This document shows positions 46,190 through 58,235 of a stretch of 64,000 nucleotides of DNA, in pieces (positions within the stretch are counted from its first letter, which is position 1; the number at the start of each line of letters is the position of its first letter). Source of the stretch: Hyperoodon ampullatus (Eukaryota; Chordata; Mammalia; Artiodactyla; Ziphiidae); assembly GCA_949752795.1 (NCBI GenBank), contig OX457057.1, forward strand, positions 162,789,980-162,853,979, given 5' to 3'. The position numbers and the translations under genes are program-made. The notes beneath the pieces are model-generated. The model ran no database searches, was not told where the DNA came from, and was given only the letters and a program-made list of their open reading frames with translations.

Positions 46190-49100
46190 GGCTGAGTCTA
46201 AGCTCAGAGAAAAGAGAACTGTGAAGGATTATTAATGAAGTATCAGCCAGGAGTGCAAAAGCCCAGGAGAGTAGTGGCATATATGTGATGAATTTGCCCA
46301 TCCTAGTTAAATGGCATGGATTTATTTTATTTATGAGAGAATTTAAAATGTTTATGTATTTTGTGAATCACATTAACATTTTGTTTATCTGAATATATAA
46401 CTGGACTAAATGCCAGTAGAGGAAAAGAGCATAGGTAAAAGGGCAGTGTATTGAGAGGCTGTAACTACCTAAATTACTGATTGCCTAGACAAAACAAAGA
46501 GGCCTCAACTACATAACTAGTTCTGACAGGTTTCTTGGACTTGGAAACCTTGGCATGGAATGTTTCCACTCTGAAAATACCACCCCACTTTCAGTGCCAT
46601 ATGAAAATGGAAAGTTTTGACACAGTAAGTTTTTAAAACATGTGAACCAAATGGAAAAAAATTATAAAATATAAAGCACTATCACCATTACTATTGTTGT
46701 TTGAAATTATATCACATACCTTCTCACCATCTTTAAAATGGAAGAAAAGTACTAACTGATCATAAATTATTTTCTAATAAGGATCAAAGTGTAGTAACGG
46801 TCTAACAAAATAAATTGCATTAGTAAATAAGTTAGTTATTAAATAACTGTAAAACTCTATAGCTATTATTATGTATGTATAATCTATTTCAAAAGAATGT
46901 CAGTGTTCAAAATAAATATAAATAAATACAAAATAAAATATGATAAAAATAAAGTAAAATATAAAATATGTTTGGTGAAAAGTGAGCACACACATGCATT
47001 CAAACACATATGTGCTCATGCATGCATAGAATATTTCTGAGTCGATACAATGGTATTAATAGTTAGCTCTGGGAGAGAGGCCTGAGAAACTGGGAGAGTC
47101 TAGGGTAGGAAGTGGACTTCCCTTTCATAATACTTCCTTGTAGTTGTTATAATGTTTTCCATACTCATATGACTTCCCCCCTAAAAAGTTAATAAAAATT
47201 TTCTAAGTTAAATGAGTGGAATTAAGTGGGAATAATTAATCATTCCCATAACTTAACTAAAAGGGAAAAAAATGTTAGAATCATGGAAGTAAAAGGGACC
47301 TAAGATTACTCTCTGCATTTTATTAATGAGAAAACTGAAACAACAATTAAGAAAATGTTGTTCTCCTAAAGTCAGCAGTCAAGTCAGTGACATCAGCTCT
47401 AAAATCTAGAACCTCCCTATTCTCAGTAATGTGCCAAGTACTATATCATTCTATCTCACCTTAGTTATAAAAGTATCAAAAGCTCCAGAGAACAGTAGAA
47501 ACCTTTCTAAAAGTGTCTCTTGACTGACTCCAGGTAAGCAATATACAGCAGTCAGGATTTGACAATAATTTTTACTGATTTGAAAACAGGCAACTCAAGC
47601 TGAAATCTGGCAAGGATGATTATTTTTTAAAGTGAGCTCAGGAAGGAGCTGAATTTAGCTCATCAAGGAACTAGCTGCTGCCTGCAATTGTCCTTGGAAA
47701 GTAAATGCTAAAGTCAAAGGGTTCATGCATGAACTCTTTGGGCTGCTTAAATCCAGAAGCAGAGGCAGGAAACTAATTAGCCTCTCATTTATTATCTGTT
47801 CAGGCCTTCTTGTCTGACCTAATTATAACTCATCTCCAACACAACCTAATCATTTAGGGAATTTGGCCTAGAAACAGTTTAACTTCATCTAACCTATGGA
47901 ATACATAACTTAGGTGCCATCCTGATAAGAGAAGCCCCCATTAACTCTTCTTCCCCCAATGAAATACTTACTTGAAAGATATTTTATGGCATCATTCAGA
48001 TTATATGTGTTAGAGAAGACATATTTTGTCTCAGCAAAAATTGATAAATGCTTTTAGAATTTTCCAAATTAATACAGTAGAAACTATTATCAGGTAAACA
48101 TTAATCTTGGATGGCAAATTAAAAAGGAAATATGACAAATATTAGAAGAGAGAATCCTGATACCAGTTCCCAAAGAGTAAAGACATAGAAAGATACAGAT
48201 AGATAAGAGATACAGATATTCTAAAAAGACTACCAGGAGGATACAGTATAGGGTAAAGAGAATATCACAAAATATTTGCTATAAGAAGTAGACAGTGAGT
48301 GTGACAGAGTTGAGAATCATTGGTCTATGGATAACAATATTACATTTAAAAGGGAAAACTGTCAAGCTTCTTTATAAACTGAATATTGTTAAATGATAGT
48401 TTATAGGATTAATTTGTGGGTATTTTTATCCATCTCATTATGCTAGAGGATGGGTTTACAGTCAGCATCTCTTAGGTTACCACCATTTCCACAAGTTATG
48501 CAGGCCATAGTCAGAAGTAGTTCTTCCTCTCACCTGAACCCTTGACACACTATTACCTGGGCCAGTTTGTAGGTATACTTGATTTTGTGAAATTGGATGA
48601 GGGAAAAAAAAAAAAAAAAGATTAAAAGGACTTGCAAATTCATTAAAAAGACATCTTTTTCATGTATCAATTTTTCTTTGACAACTTCTCCAAACAGGGC
48701 ACAGTCAATAATAGTTTCAAATTTAGTCAGGCCTTGACCAGGTTCAAATTTCGAAAAGGGCTGTCATGAATGAACGTTAAGGAAGAGAAGAATGGAAAGA
48801 GGGGAAAAGGAAAAAGAAAAAGAATCTTGCTCAGGTTGGTAAGGCTACACATGAAACAGAAGATGAAAAAAGCTCTTCCAGGAATGGATAAAATTTATAC
48901 GCCGATAAACTTCTCAATGATTAAAACAATCTTAGGCATAATAAATCTTTTTTAAAAGCCTTCAATGATACAACCAAGTAAGAGGGTAAATTTATGGACA
49001 GGGTTACTCCCATAAAAGACTGTGAAAAAGGAAAGCAACTAATACTTGGGGGGGGGGGCGTTCCCACTCCTAGCACTTCATTCTCACATCTCCCCCCAGG

Positions 49101-49954
49101 CCAAAACTTCGTAAAATATCTCCAAATAAGCCATCTGATTAAAATAGCTTAAATTTTGATTAAAATAGCTTATATTAAGTACTGGGTAAAGAACTTTTGC
49201 CACAGAAACTGTTCACAATCTACTCTTTCTATGAGGATCTGATCTACCAATTATAAAAAGTATCAAAAGCTCCACAGGACAGTAGAACAGGTTCACTCCA
49301 ATTCCATGGGTACAATATCAATAGAAAGGACAAAGTACAATCTACCCCATTTTCAAATAGTCCTTGCTTCCCTCAGAACCACTAACTGCTCAGACTTCAA
49401 GGGTGAATTTCCCAGACCAATACTTTAGGCAAGTTACTCAAGTTTCAATTATTATTTTCATTCTTCTGTAGAGAAAACTGCTCACATAATATTAGAGTTT
49501 GCAGGTTTTATTAATGTTTCCTTAGCCTCTACCCTGTGGACAGAAACCAGTTACTGGTTAAACTGCCTGAGCTCCATGGTATTGATGCTTCTCAAAACAA
49601 AACCAGGACCAATGTGAGGGTAAGAATGAGGAGGAACAATATGCTGATAGATCAGATTACTTTAAAAGGCTTATGTTTTGTTCCTTATCTTTTCAACTCA
49701 TATCTTCAGGATTAGAAATTGCTTTTGGATGGCCTAGAGATGTAGTATGTGGATAAAAATGCTCCATACTCTCAGGAACAATTGGTGTATAGTTGTGTAT
49801 GAATTTACTGACTGCTGATTAAGTAAATATGAATTATTAACTTATTAAAGACATAAAGACAAGCAAATTTATTTTGAACAAGAGCATATGCCAAGAAACT
49901 TAGCCAAAATGAATTTACTGCTCCCATTCAAACTGGCTGAGATAAAATGTCATT
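46190..49954. other. Long unlabelled stretch
   Basis: About 3.8 kb without a gene or firm repeat. An A/T low-complexity tract lies at 46,900-46,972. At 46,990-47,210 ('agttagctctgggagagaggcctgag', 'cttccttgtagttgttataatgttttccatac') there is a likely old LINE 3' scrap. A G10 run lies at 49,049-49,058. The 47,560-47,900 part has balanced composition with TAATTA-type motifs and may be conserved non-coding sequence (see findings). The 61-codon frame 48770-48955 is Lys-rich chance. Confidence 0.4.
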
Positions 49955-49968
49955 AAAAATCAATGAGA

Positions 49969-50176
49969 GGGCTTCCCTGGTGGCGCAGTGGTTGAGAGTC
50001 CGCCTGCCGATGCAGGGGACACGGGTTCGTGCCCTGGTCTGGGAGGATCCCACATGCCGCGGAGCGGCTGGGCCCGTGAGCCATGGCCGCTGAGCCTGCG
50101 CGTCCGGAGCCTATGCTCCGCAGCGGGAGAGGCCGCAGCGGTGAGAGGCCCGCGTACCGCAAAAAAAAAAAAAAAA
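49969..50176 (+). mobile_element. CHR-type SINE, short form, near consensus
   Basis: Probably the least decayed copy: A box 49981-49991 (tggcgcagtgg), B box 50024-50034 (ggttcgtgccc), CpG dinucleotides largely kept (gcggagcggctgggcccg; cgcgtccgg; gcccgcgtaccgc), pure poly(A). The TSD aaaaatcaatgaga is perfect at 49955-49968 and 50177-50190. Retained CpGs suggest a recent insertion. Confidence 0.95.
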
Positions 50177-50190
50177 AAAAATCAATGAGA

Positions 50191-52032
50191 AATGATGAAG
50201 GAAGAAATGGAATGATGAACAATTCAAAGCAACAAAATTTAAAAGAACTGATCATTTTAAACAGAAAAACACCCAGGCTGCTATGTATGTGCATATGGGC
50301 ATGCATGCATAAGTGTGTGTGTGTATGTGTGTATGTGCTTCATTGTAAACAGATGCTGATGCATGAATGATTAACATTTGAAACCTGAAGATCTGAAAAA
50401 GGCTAAAGATAGAGCAGAATTCCTGAATAAATAAGATCTGTGAAAAAAGCATGAAATACAAGTAAATAGCATGTCTTTCAGAGGACAAAGCAAACTGAAT
50501 CAGCTTAAAAAGTGAACACAGAAGGGCCAACCATAAAAAAAAGAACCACCAAAGAACTCCTCTTGAAAAGTATGCTGTAAAACAGGAGAGAAAATTTTAA
50601 ATAGTTGCACATGTTAATGAATATTAAAAATATTTTAATCCTCCTAAGAAGCATGTTTCTAATTAGATATTCCCTTTTCTGATTATATATTTTACTGCAA
50701 TGGAGGAATTAACTATGACTTAACTCTTCCCACAATAGCAGCTGTTAGATTTAACTTAGCAGCTTCCTCTTTTATGCTCCTACCAAAACATGTGTATACT
50801 ATGTCTTAACATACTTCTTCTGGGGAAAGACCACAGAATTTCTGTATCTCAATTTAGCTAGTTCCTAATACAATTTACTGTATCTTTTTCTATGTTAAAA
50901 TAGAGAGGAAATCCTTTAATCTACTCCATAAATGTTTAATTCTCTGGTCAACATTCTATTCCCTATAAAATGCAGGTCAAAAATCCACTTTCAAATGTCT
51001 TGGAATCCTTCTTAGCAACCAAGTAATAGAAAGTATTGTCTATTTTCAACCTATATATTCAGAAATGAGGAAAAGTTTAAACCAAACAAGACAAATCTAA
51101 AATAAATCAGGGTGAGGAGGATGTGGAAGGACAAAGTCACACACTAAGTATTTTAAGAGTGAAAATAAATGTATTCATAATCACTTAGCCAAACTGCTAA
51201 TCTATTTTAAAACTTCCATTCTTCCATGACATGTATTTCTTTGAAATATAAAAGTGGAATGTTAAGAAGGCAGCACTGTGGCAAGCATAAACACCCTAGT
51301 AATTTTTACAAGTTGCTTTTTGGAAAGGCCCACCACCCACCTAACTCCATCCCCATTTTAAAACTGTGCTGTCCCATAATTAAATAATATAGCCTTCATT
51401 TTAAAGGTAAAACTTCAAACTGTTCTCTACATTTGGAACTGAACATATGGTTGCAAACCCTAAAAGGCAAATTCAATCATAAATAGAATGGTAAGAAAAA
51501 GAAATGGTAAGAAAAAAAAATTCTCCACAAAATTGAGAATTGTGGAGAGGAATCTTTAATTAATAATTGTGTCATAAGCAAGACCAATAAGACTTCTGCA
51601 TATCTCTTGCCTTATACCTCCTCTACAGGTAAAAGATAAAGACCATCTCTTGGATCTACTCAAAAGTTAGCATCCTCATTAAACACCCAAAAAGGCAGGC
51701 AATTAGTGTCAACTGCAGTGATTAAAAAGAACACCTTTCAAAAATGAACTCATCCAAGAATTAACCTACTGAAAAGCCTTATCTGAAAGACATATAAAAA
51801 TAAATGAACACTTCACCAAAATAAAATCTTCTAATAAGAACTGTCACCAAAGATCCCTTGGGGTTTTTCTAAATTGTGAATACAACTTGTCAATCAGAGA
51901 GGGGAAAAAAGTAACCATTACAGTTAAGTAAGACTTGGAGATATTCAAATATAAATAGACATTAGACTGTTTTCTTTGAGTACACACTGGCTTCAAAAAA
52001 TAAAAAGGTAATCATAAAAATGTCAAAAAATT
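50191..52032. other. Unlabelled sequence with a short GT-rich tract
   Basis: The tract 50,311-50,338 is imperfect GT/GTAT. Otherwise AT-rich with no gene or named repeat over 1.8 kb. A local direct repeat 'ggtaagaaaaa.aaa' lies at 51,489-51,520. Confidence 0.45.
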
Positions 52033-52050
52033 GACAAATGTTACATTTTA

Positions 52051-52259
52051 TTTTATTTTATTTTATTGCGGTACGTAGGCCTCTCACTGTTGTGGCCTCT
52101 CCCATTGCGGAGCACAGGCTCTGGACGCACAGGCTCAGTGGCCATGGCTCACGGGCCCAGCCGCTCCATGGCATGTGGGAACCTCCCGGACCGGGGCACG
52201 AACCCGTGTCCCCTGCATCGGCAGGCGGACTCTCAACCACTGTGCCACCAGGGAAGCCC
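52051..52259 (-). mobile_element. CHR-type SINE, short form, with AAAAT tail
   Basis: The minus-strand tail appears as (TTTTA)n at 52047-52066. The TSD is gacaaatgttacatttta (52033-52050) against gacaaatgttatatttta (52260-52277), 18 bp with one mismatch, the longest SINE TSD of the short copies here. Confidence 0.94.
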
Positions 52260-52277
52260 GACAAATGTTATATTTTA

Positions 52278-54021
52278 AAGGGCAGGTGGACAACTGGTAT
52301 ATGCAGTTGCATATACCAATGCTAAAAATAATTTTAAAGATTATAGCTTCTATTGCTCTATTACTGCCCTAATAAAAGATGAAAACTAAGGATAATTTCA
52401 TTGATCTTTCCTCATTGTCTTGGAAATCTTAAATTTAAATGAAAATTAGTTTGGTAGTTAAAAGAATAAATTTATAGAGCCACAATTAACTTCAACATTA
52501 CCGTACAAGCTCAAAAACATATTAAAAGACTTTGGTTTCCATATATGAGCTTTATAACACTTGACATAAGCATGACTATAAGAGTTCATTCTGTGTGACC
52601 CACTACCCACTGCTCACGTGATGGTACAGGCAGCCCCACTGACTGTTGTGAGGTTGAATATAAGCTTGTAGGCAAAAGTCTCAGAAATACAGAGCCCAGT
52701 GTGCATTTCCACTAGCTTCCAAAGCTAGCAGTGCTATTGCTAAGACCTTCAGGCCACATTAAAGGCAGAACATACCACAATCCCAAATTTTAAAATGAGA
52801 CAGGAAAGTGGGAGTAGAAAATATCATACTCAGAACAGAAGTGCTCTCTCACAGATTACCAGTGAAAACTTCTGATTACAAATCGGTCCTTTATAAAGTA
52901 CTTAAAAGGAATTACCTCTGGAAATTAAGCTAAAGGTGTGAAAAGAAAAAAAGATTTCTAGTAATAAGATTTCTGATGAATTTTCTCCTTGGAGGATACA
53001 TCTACATCTACATATAATAAATATGTAGTATTTTGCCAGTAATAAGACAGTCAACTTTCTGGTCTACCATTTTCACTTTTCAGTTTGTCACAGGATCTGA
53101 AATAAGACTAAATCTTAGCTATTTGTGTGCTGTCTCTGATTTCAACTTCAATCAATGTGTTAAAACTATAGAGAGTATTTAAGTTTAAAAGTGCACAGGA
53201 TTTTATGAATACTAGAACATACGCAGGTGGGTGCTTGAGGAATTTTCTGCCCATTCTGCCAGAAGCAGGATGCCATCTGCTTGTGCCATGAATCAAGCTA
53301 ACCCTCAGCAGTTTCCAAAGTTGACAGGAAAATCTGGTTGTTTAGTTAACATTGAAAACACACTCTAAATCCAAGATGAACTGATATTTTTAAAAATGCT
53401 CTTAGATGTAGTTAAAAACTTGTTTTCCCCTTTAAAAGCAGCTGTCTGTTTTTATATCTTTTTTTTTCCTCATACAACTAATTTAAAAAGAACTGAATTA
53501 CGCAAACCGCTGATTTCAAAATAGTACTCTCAAGTAACTGAAAATCTATTATTTTGATTATCTGAAAAACAAGCTCATCTTTTATACTGGAAATTATTTC
53601 TCTCTTGTATGGTACAGATATCAACACTAAGACAAGAAAAAGGCAAAGTAAAATCATTTACATGACTATGATTCACAACAGTTAAGTGGAAACTATAAAT
53701 CTTCATTCTCTCATTCTGTCGTTTCTTTATCTGCCTCTCTAATTTAAACTTCAAGTCTTCTGGGCTAAAGTCCACTGTCATTGTGTTTAAATAGCATAAA
53801 ATACTAATAACTAGTAGCATATGCACATTCTTAGTGTGCATACTACTAAAAGCCTTAAAAAACCCACTAAAGATGGAAAATATCTTGCCAGATGTTGGTG
53901 GAAGGAAAAACAAATCTTGTTGGATGTATCAATTAGGGAAGTTTTTTGTTTGATTGTTTTGAGTAACAACTGGAAATGCATTCCTCAGAACAGAAGCTAG
54001 AAAAAACTGTAATAAAACTGT
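52278..54021. other. Unlabelled sequence
   Basis: About 1.7 kb with no named repeat. The longest frame (53575-53913, minus, 112 codons) has mixed composition and no recognised family. It is not near a visible splice or promoter signal, so it is left uncalled. Confidence 0.4.
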
Positions 54022-54035
54022 AAAAAATCCATATA

Positions 54036-54247
54036 GGGCTTCCCTGGTGGCGCAGTGGTTGAGAGTCCGCCTGCCAAAGCAGGGGATACGGGTTCGTGCC
54101 CCAGTCCGGGAGGATCCCACATGCCGCGGAGCGGCTGGGCCCGTGAGCCATGGCCGCTGAGCCTGCGCGTCCGGAGCCTGTGCTCTGCAACGGGAGAGGC
54201 CACAACAGTGAGAGGCCTGCATACCGCAAAAAAAAAAAAAAAAAAAA
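54036..54247 (+). mobile_element. CHR-type SINE, short form
   Basis: Complete copy with near-consensus CpG-rich body and a long pure poly(A) tail. The TSD aaaaaatccatata is perfect at 54022-54035 and 54248-54261, the A run making the right edge approximate. Confidence 0.95.
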
Positions 54248-54261
54248 AAAAAATCCATATA

Positions 54262-55804
54262 AATGACTAAAATTTTAAACTAAAAAGTGACCAGCATTCA
54301 CTGATTTTTTTTTTGCTTCCTTTTTGAATAAACATACTAATAATGAGGTATCTACCTCTGTCTTTTAAAACTATATAGAACTTTTAGCCATGTCTTATTC
54401 ATATAAGGCACCTATTGATTTTAGTTCCATAAGTATGTCTGTCATTTCATTAAAAACTTTCCCCTTAAAATTGTTGATAACATGCTTTGATTTTTTTAAG
54501 TGCATTTAATTGAAAAATCCCTTAAGTGACCACACTGGTATTGTCACACAGCTATTATTTTCACACTTTGCAACACTGAGATTGATCACAGCATACAACC
54601 CATTTAAAAAATCCTCCTATCTTCTCTGTTTCTAGCACCATTAGGAAACAAAGCCTTGTTTTACTTTCAGGAAGCTGAAAACAGATGAATTTGGCTTTGG
54701 TGAGATCAGGCAACACTTATGCGAAACTGGGTTTTTGGCGTCTGCAGTGGAGATAAAGTGAGTTTGGAGAACTGTGTATGAGTATGCATGTGTGTGCATG
54801 TGCATAAAGAAGGGGAAAGATCGTGAATGCAATTCTACCATCTCACTCATTTACAACTAAAGCCTTTAAAGAGCAAAAGGCAAATACTAGGTTAATGTTA
54901 GGCAGGAGGTCTAGTTTAAAGGTTCCTTTCAGTTCTAAAAATCAAATATTCATTGAATATCAATTACTAGGAACATAAAAATGAATAAAACATAGTTTTA
55001 GCCCTAAGGGTGATTTGATGCAAAACTCAATCACCATGTTCACTGTAACTACATACTTCTGGACCTAAGGCTGACTTGATTAAAAACTGAAGCACCATGT
55101 TCACTGTTTCTAAATAATTTTATACACACACACGTGTACGTGCATGCACACACACATATATGAAATGCTTGAAAAACAAAAGCATGTCTTCTGAAAAACC
55201 TTAAAACTCTGTTCTCATGAAATGCGAAAAATAAGTAAAAATGACAATATATCACTCCACTAAAATAAGTAATTTATCAAGCACAGGACTGCCCAAGATC
55301 AAGCTTTTAACACCATGCTCAATAACCAGCCATACATATTTTTGTCTCCTTTAAAGAAGACAAAAATCCTGCATTCTTAGAGGAAAACGACATCAACAAA
55401 TTTAATGATAGCTTATTTTCAGGAAAGCACTTAGAACAAGGAAGGAGAAATATGGTTTAAACACCACACACATACACATATATATAGACCACAATGCTAT
55501 TTATCATTGTAATTCTTGTTTAGATGCTTAAAAATTAAATGTTTCCCATGAAGATTTGGAGTCTGTTCCATTTGGAAAGAACCAACTTTTTAAATAATTA
55601 GAATTAGAAATGACACTGATCTATCTGATTGCTGGCACAATAATAATTTCCAAAACAGAAGATGTTATAATTGGCGTCCTGAACTCAGAAATGCACTCTA
55701 TTTTTGCCTACCCCACCCAGTATTGCCAAATAGTAAATTATTGGCAAATGTAAGAGCTAATTCCTGTATCTATCAGTTGCCTTATCTTCCTTTTATGTAA
55801 TGTT
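54262..55804. other. Unlabelled sequence
   Basis: It includes a purine/pyrimidine-alternating patch at 55,124-55,160 (CA/TG with acgtgtacgtgcatgc in the middle, potentially Z-DNA prone). A near-duplicate pair of phrases occurs: 'caccatgttcactgt' at about 55,032 and 55,091, in a local tandem of about 60 bp. A weak L2-like block lies at 54,945-55,000. No gene. Confidence 0.4.
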
Positions 55805-55950
55805 TTTTAAACTTTTTATTGTGAAGTAATTTCAGACTCACAGAAAAGTTGAAAGAATTGTGCAAAGAATTCTCATATACTCTTCACCCAGATTCTCCAA
55901 ATGTTCTTATTTTACCACATATGCTTTATCATTTTCTCTTTTTTTAACAA
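55805..55950. mobile_element. Probable old LINE-related fragment
   Basis: 'tttattgtgaagtaatttcagactcacagaaaagttgaaagaattgtgcaaagaattctcatatactcttcacccagattctcc' is a phrase I know as a common mammalian interspersed repeat associated with old L1 elements. Family and strand not fixed. Confidence 0.4.
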
Positions 55951-56484
55951 AATAGCATGAAAAGAATAAAATACTTAGGAATAAATTTATCAAAAGAAGT
56001 GAGAGCCCTGTATATTGAAAACTATAAAACACCAGTATAAGAAATTAAAGATGACCTAAATAAGTGGAAAGATATCCCATGTTCATGGACTGGATATCAT
56101 TACAATGGCAATAGTCCCCCACCCAAGTTAACCTACAGATTAAACAAAATCCCAATAGACATTCCAGCTGATTATATTTTGGCAGAAATTCATAAACTTA
56201 TTCTAAAACTCATGGAATTGCAAGGAACCCCCAAATAGCTAAAACAATTTAGCTGTCAGAAATTAGAACTTAACACCCAGAAAAAGAACAAATTAGAATA
56301 CACACACTTCTCCATTTCAAAACTAACTACAAAGCTAGTAATTAAGACTGTGTGGTACAGACACAGGATAGACAAATAGATCAAGGAAACAGAAAAAGCC
56401 CATATATTTAAGAACAATTGATTTTGACATGGGTGTTAAGACAACTTAATGTGGGAAGAATAGTCTTTTCAAAAGTGGTGCTGG

Positions 56485-56689
56485 GGGCTTCCCTGGTGGT
56501 GCAGTGGTTGTGAGTCCGCCTGCCGATGAGGGGGACACGGGTTCGTGCCCCGGTCTGGGAGGATCCCACATGCCACAGAGCGGCTAGGCCTGTGAGCCAT
56601 GGCCACTGAGCCTGCACGTCCGGAGTCTGTGCTCCGCAACGGGAGAGGCCACAACAGTGGGAGGCCCGCGTACCGCAAAAAAAAAAAAA
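56485..56689 (+). mobile_element. CHR-type SINE, short form
   Basis: Inserted in old L1 ORF2. TSD aaaagtggtgctgg (56471-56484) against aaaagtggtactgg (56690-56703), one mismatch. Intact B box, poly(A) tail. Confidence 0.93.
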
Positions 56690-56783
56690 AAAAGTGGTAC
56701 TGGAATGACAGGCTACCCACATGTAAAAATAAGAAATTGGACCTCATACCTCATATCATACATAAAAATTGACTCAACATTGA

Positions 56784-56898
56784 TCTATGTATATTCTGGA
56801 CATTAGTTCATTTATCAGTATACTTATATCAATATATGATTTGAAAATATTTTCTCCCATTCTGCAACTTGTCTCTTCACTTTCCTGATATCTTTTGA
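56784..56898 (-). mobile_element. Inverted L1 segment inside the old L1
   Basis: L1 sense sequence stops after 'gactcaacattgatc' and resumes at 'agctaaaactataaaac'. The roughly 115 bases between read as L1 in the opposite sense ('gatttgaaaatattttctcccattctgcaacttg'). Their counterpart in direct sense lies only about 160 bp downstream, at 57,062-57,165, so the two form an imperfect inverted repeat. Confidence 0.7.
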
Positions 56899-57575
56899 AG
56901 CTAAAACTATAAAACTTTTAGAAGGAAACATATGCATAATTCCGTGTGACACTGGAGTAGGCAATGGTTTCTTTGATATGACACCAAAAGCACACAAAAA
57001 AAAAGAAAGTAAGAGAGAAAAAGAAACAGGACTTCATTGAAATTTAAAACTTTCATACTTCAAAAGACATCATCAAGAAAGTGTAAAAACGACCTGCAGA
57101 ATGGGAGAAAATATTTTCAAATCATATATCTGATAGGGTCTGGTATCCAAAATTCTTACAAATCAACCATCAATTTAAAAATCAGGCAAAGGATTTGAAT
57201 AGACATTTCTCCAAAGAAGATATACAATGTCCCATAAGCACATGGAAAGACACTCAGCATCGTCAATGACTAAGGAAACACAAACCAAAACCACAAAAAG
57301 ATGCCACTTCACACCCACTAGGGTGGGTATAGTGAAAAAGATGGACAGTGACAAGTGTTGATAAGGATGTGAAAAAACTGGAATTTTCTTTCATCACTGG
57401 TGGGAGTATAAAATGGTACATTTCTGCATTTCCTCAAAAAGTTAGGCACAAAGTTACAATATGATCCAGAAATTTCACTCCTAGGCATATACCTAAGAAA
57501 ACTGAAAACCCATCAACAAGCTTGTTCACAAACGTTCATATCAGCATTATTCATAATAGTCAAAGAGCGAAAACA

Positions 57576-57791
57576 GGGGCTTCCCTGGTGGCGCAGTGGT
57601 TGAGAGTCCGCCTGCCAATGCAGGGGACACGGGTTCATGTCCCAGTCTGGGAAGACCCCACATGCCATGGAGCGGCTGGGCCTGTGAGCCATGGCCGCTG
57701 AGCCTGCGCGTCCAGAGCCTGTGCTCCGCAACGGGAGAGGCCACAGCAGTGAGAGGCCCATGTACAACAACAACAACAACAACAACAACAA
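57576..57791 (+). mobile_element. CHR-type SINE, short form, with (AAC)n tail
   Basis: Complete body, but the tail is (CAA)n, about eight units from 57,766, not poly(A). TSD aaagagcgaaaaca (57562-57575) against aaagagtgaaaaca (57792-57805), the one difference being a CpG transition. Inserted in the L1 3' region. Confidence 0.93.
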
Positions 57792-58235
57792 AAAGAGTGA
57801 AAACAACCCACATGTCCATCAACTGATAAATGTGGTATATTCACACATTGGAATATTATACAGTCATAAAATGGAATGAAGTACTGATACATGCTGTAAT
57901 ATGAATGAACCTTGAAAACATGCTAGGTAAAATAAGCCAGTCACAAAAGGCCACATTACATGATTCCACATATATGAAATGTACAGAATAGGCAATTCCA
58001 TAATGACAGAAAGTAAATTAGCGGTTGCCAAGGACTAGAGGAGGGGAAAATGGGCAGTGAGTATTGACACATAGAGGGTTTCTCTTTGGGGTGATGAATA
58101 TTCTGGAATTAGACAGAGGTGATGGTTGCACAAGTTATTGAGCAATATACTAAAAACTACCTAACTATACATTTTTAAAGGGTAACATTCATGGTATGTA
58201 AATTATATCTCAATTTTTTAATTATTTGAGGGGGA

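Larger units (their letters stand above)
55955..58235 (+). mobile_element. Old LINE-1 ORF2 3' half and 3' UTR
   Basis: From 'gaataaaatacttaggaataaattt' (ORF2 after the RT core) through 'gtactggaatgacaggctacccac' and 'gaaacacaaaccaaaaccacaaaaagatgcc', to the 3' end 'ggtatgtaaattatatctcaat'. Frames are broken. It hosts two CHR SINEs and a 113-115 bp inverted L1 segment. Confidence 0.8.

Noticed and set aside
53575..53913. 112-codon minus-strand frame in unlabelled DNA
   Set aside because: No family recognised and no supporting signals. Would be reconsidered if conserved in other mammals.
55124..55160. CA/TG tract read as a CRISPR-like or regulatory repeat
   Set aside because: Plain alternating purine-pyrimidine simple sequence; no spaced repeats.
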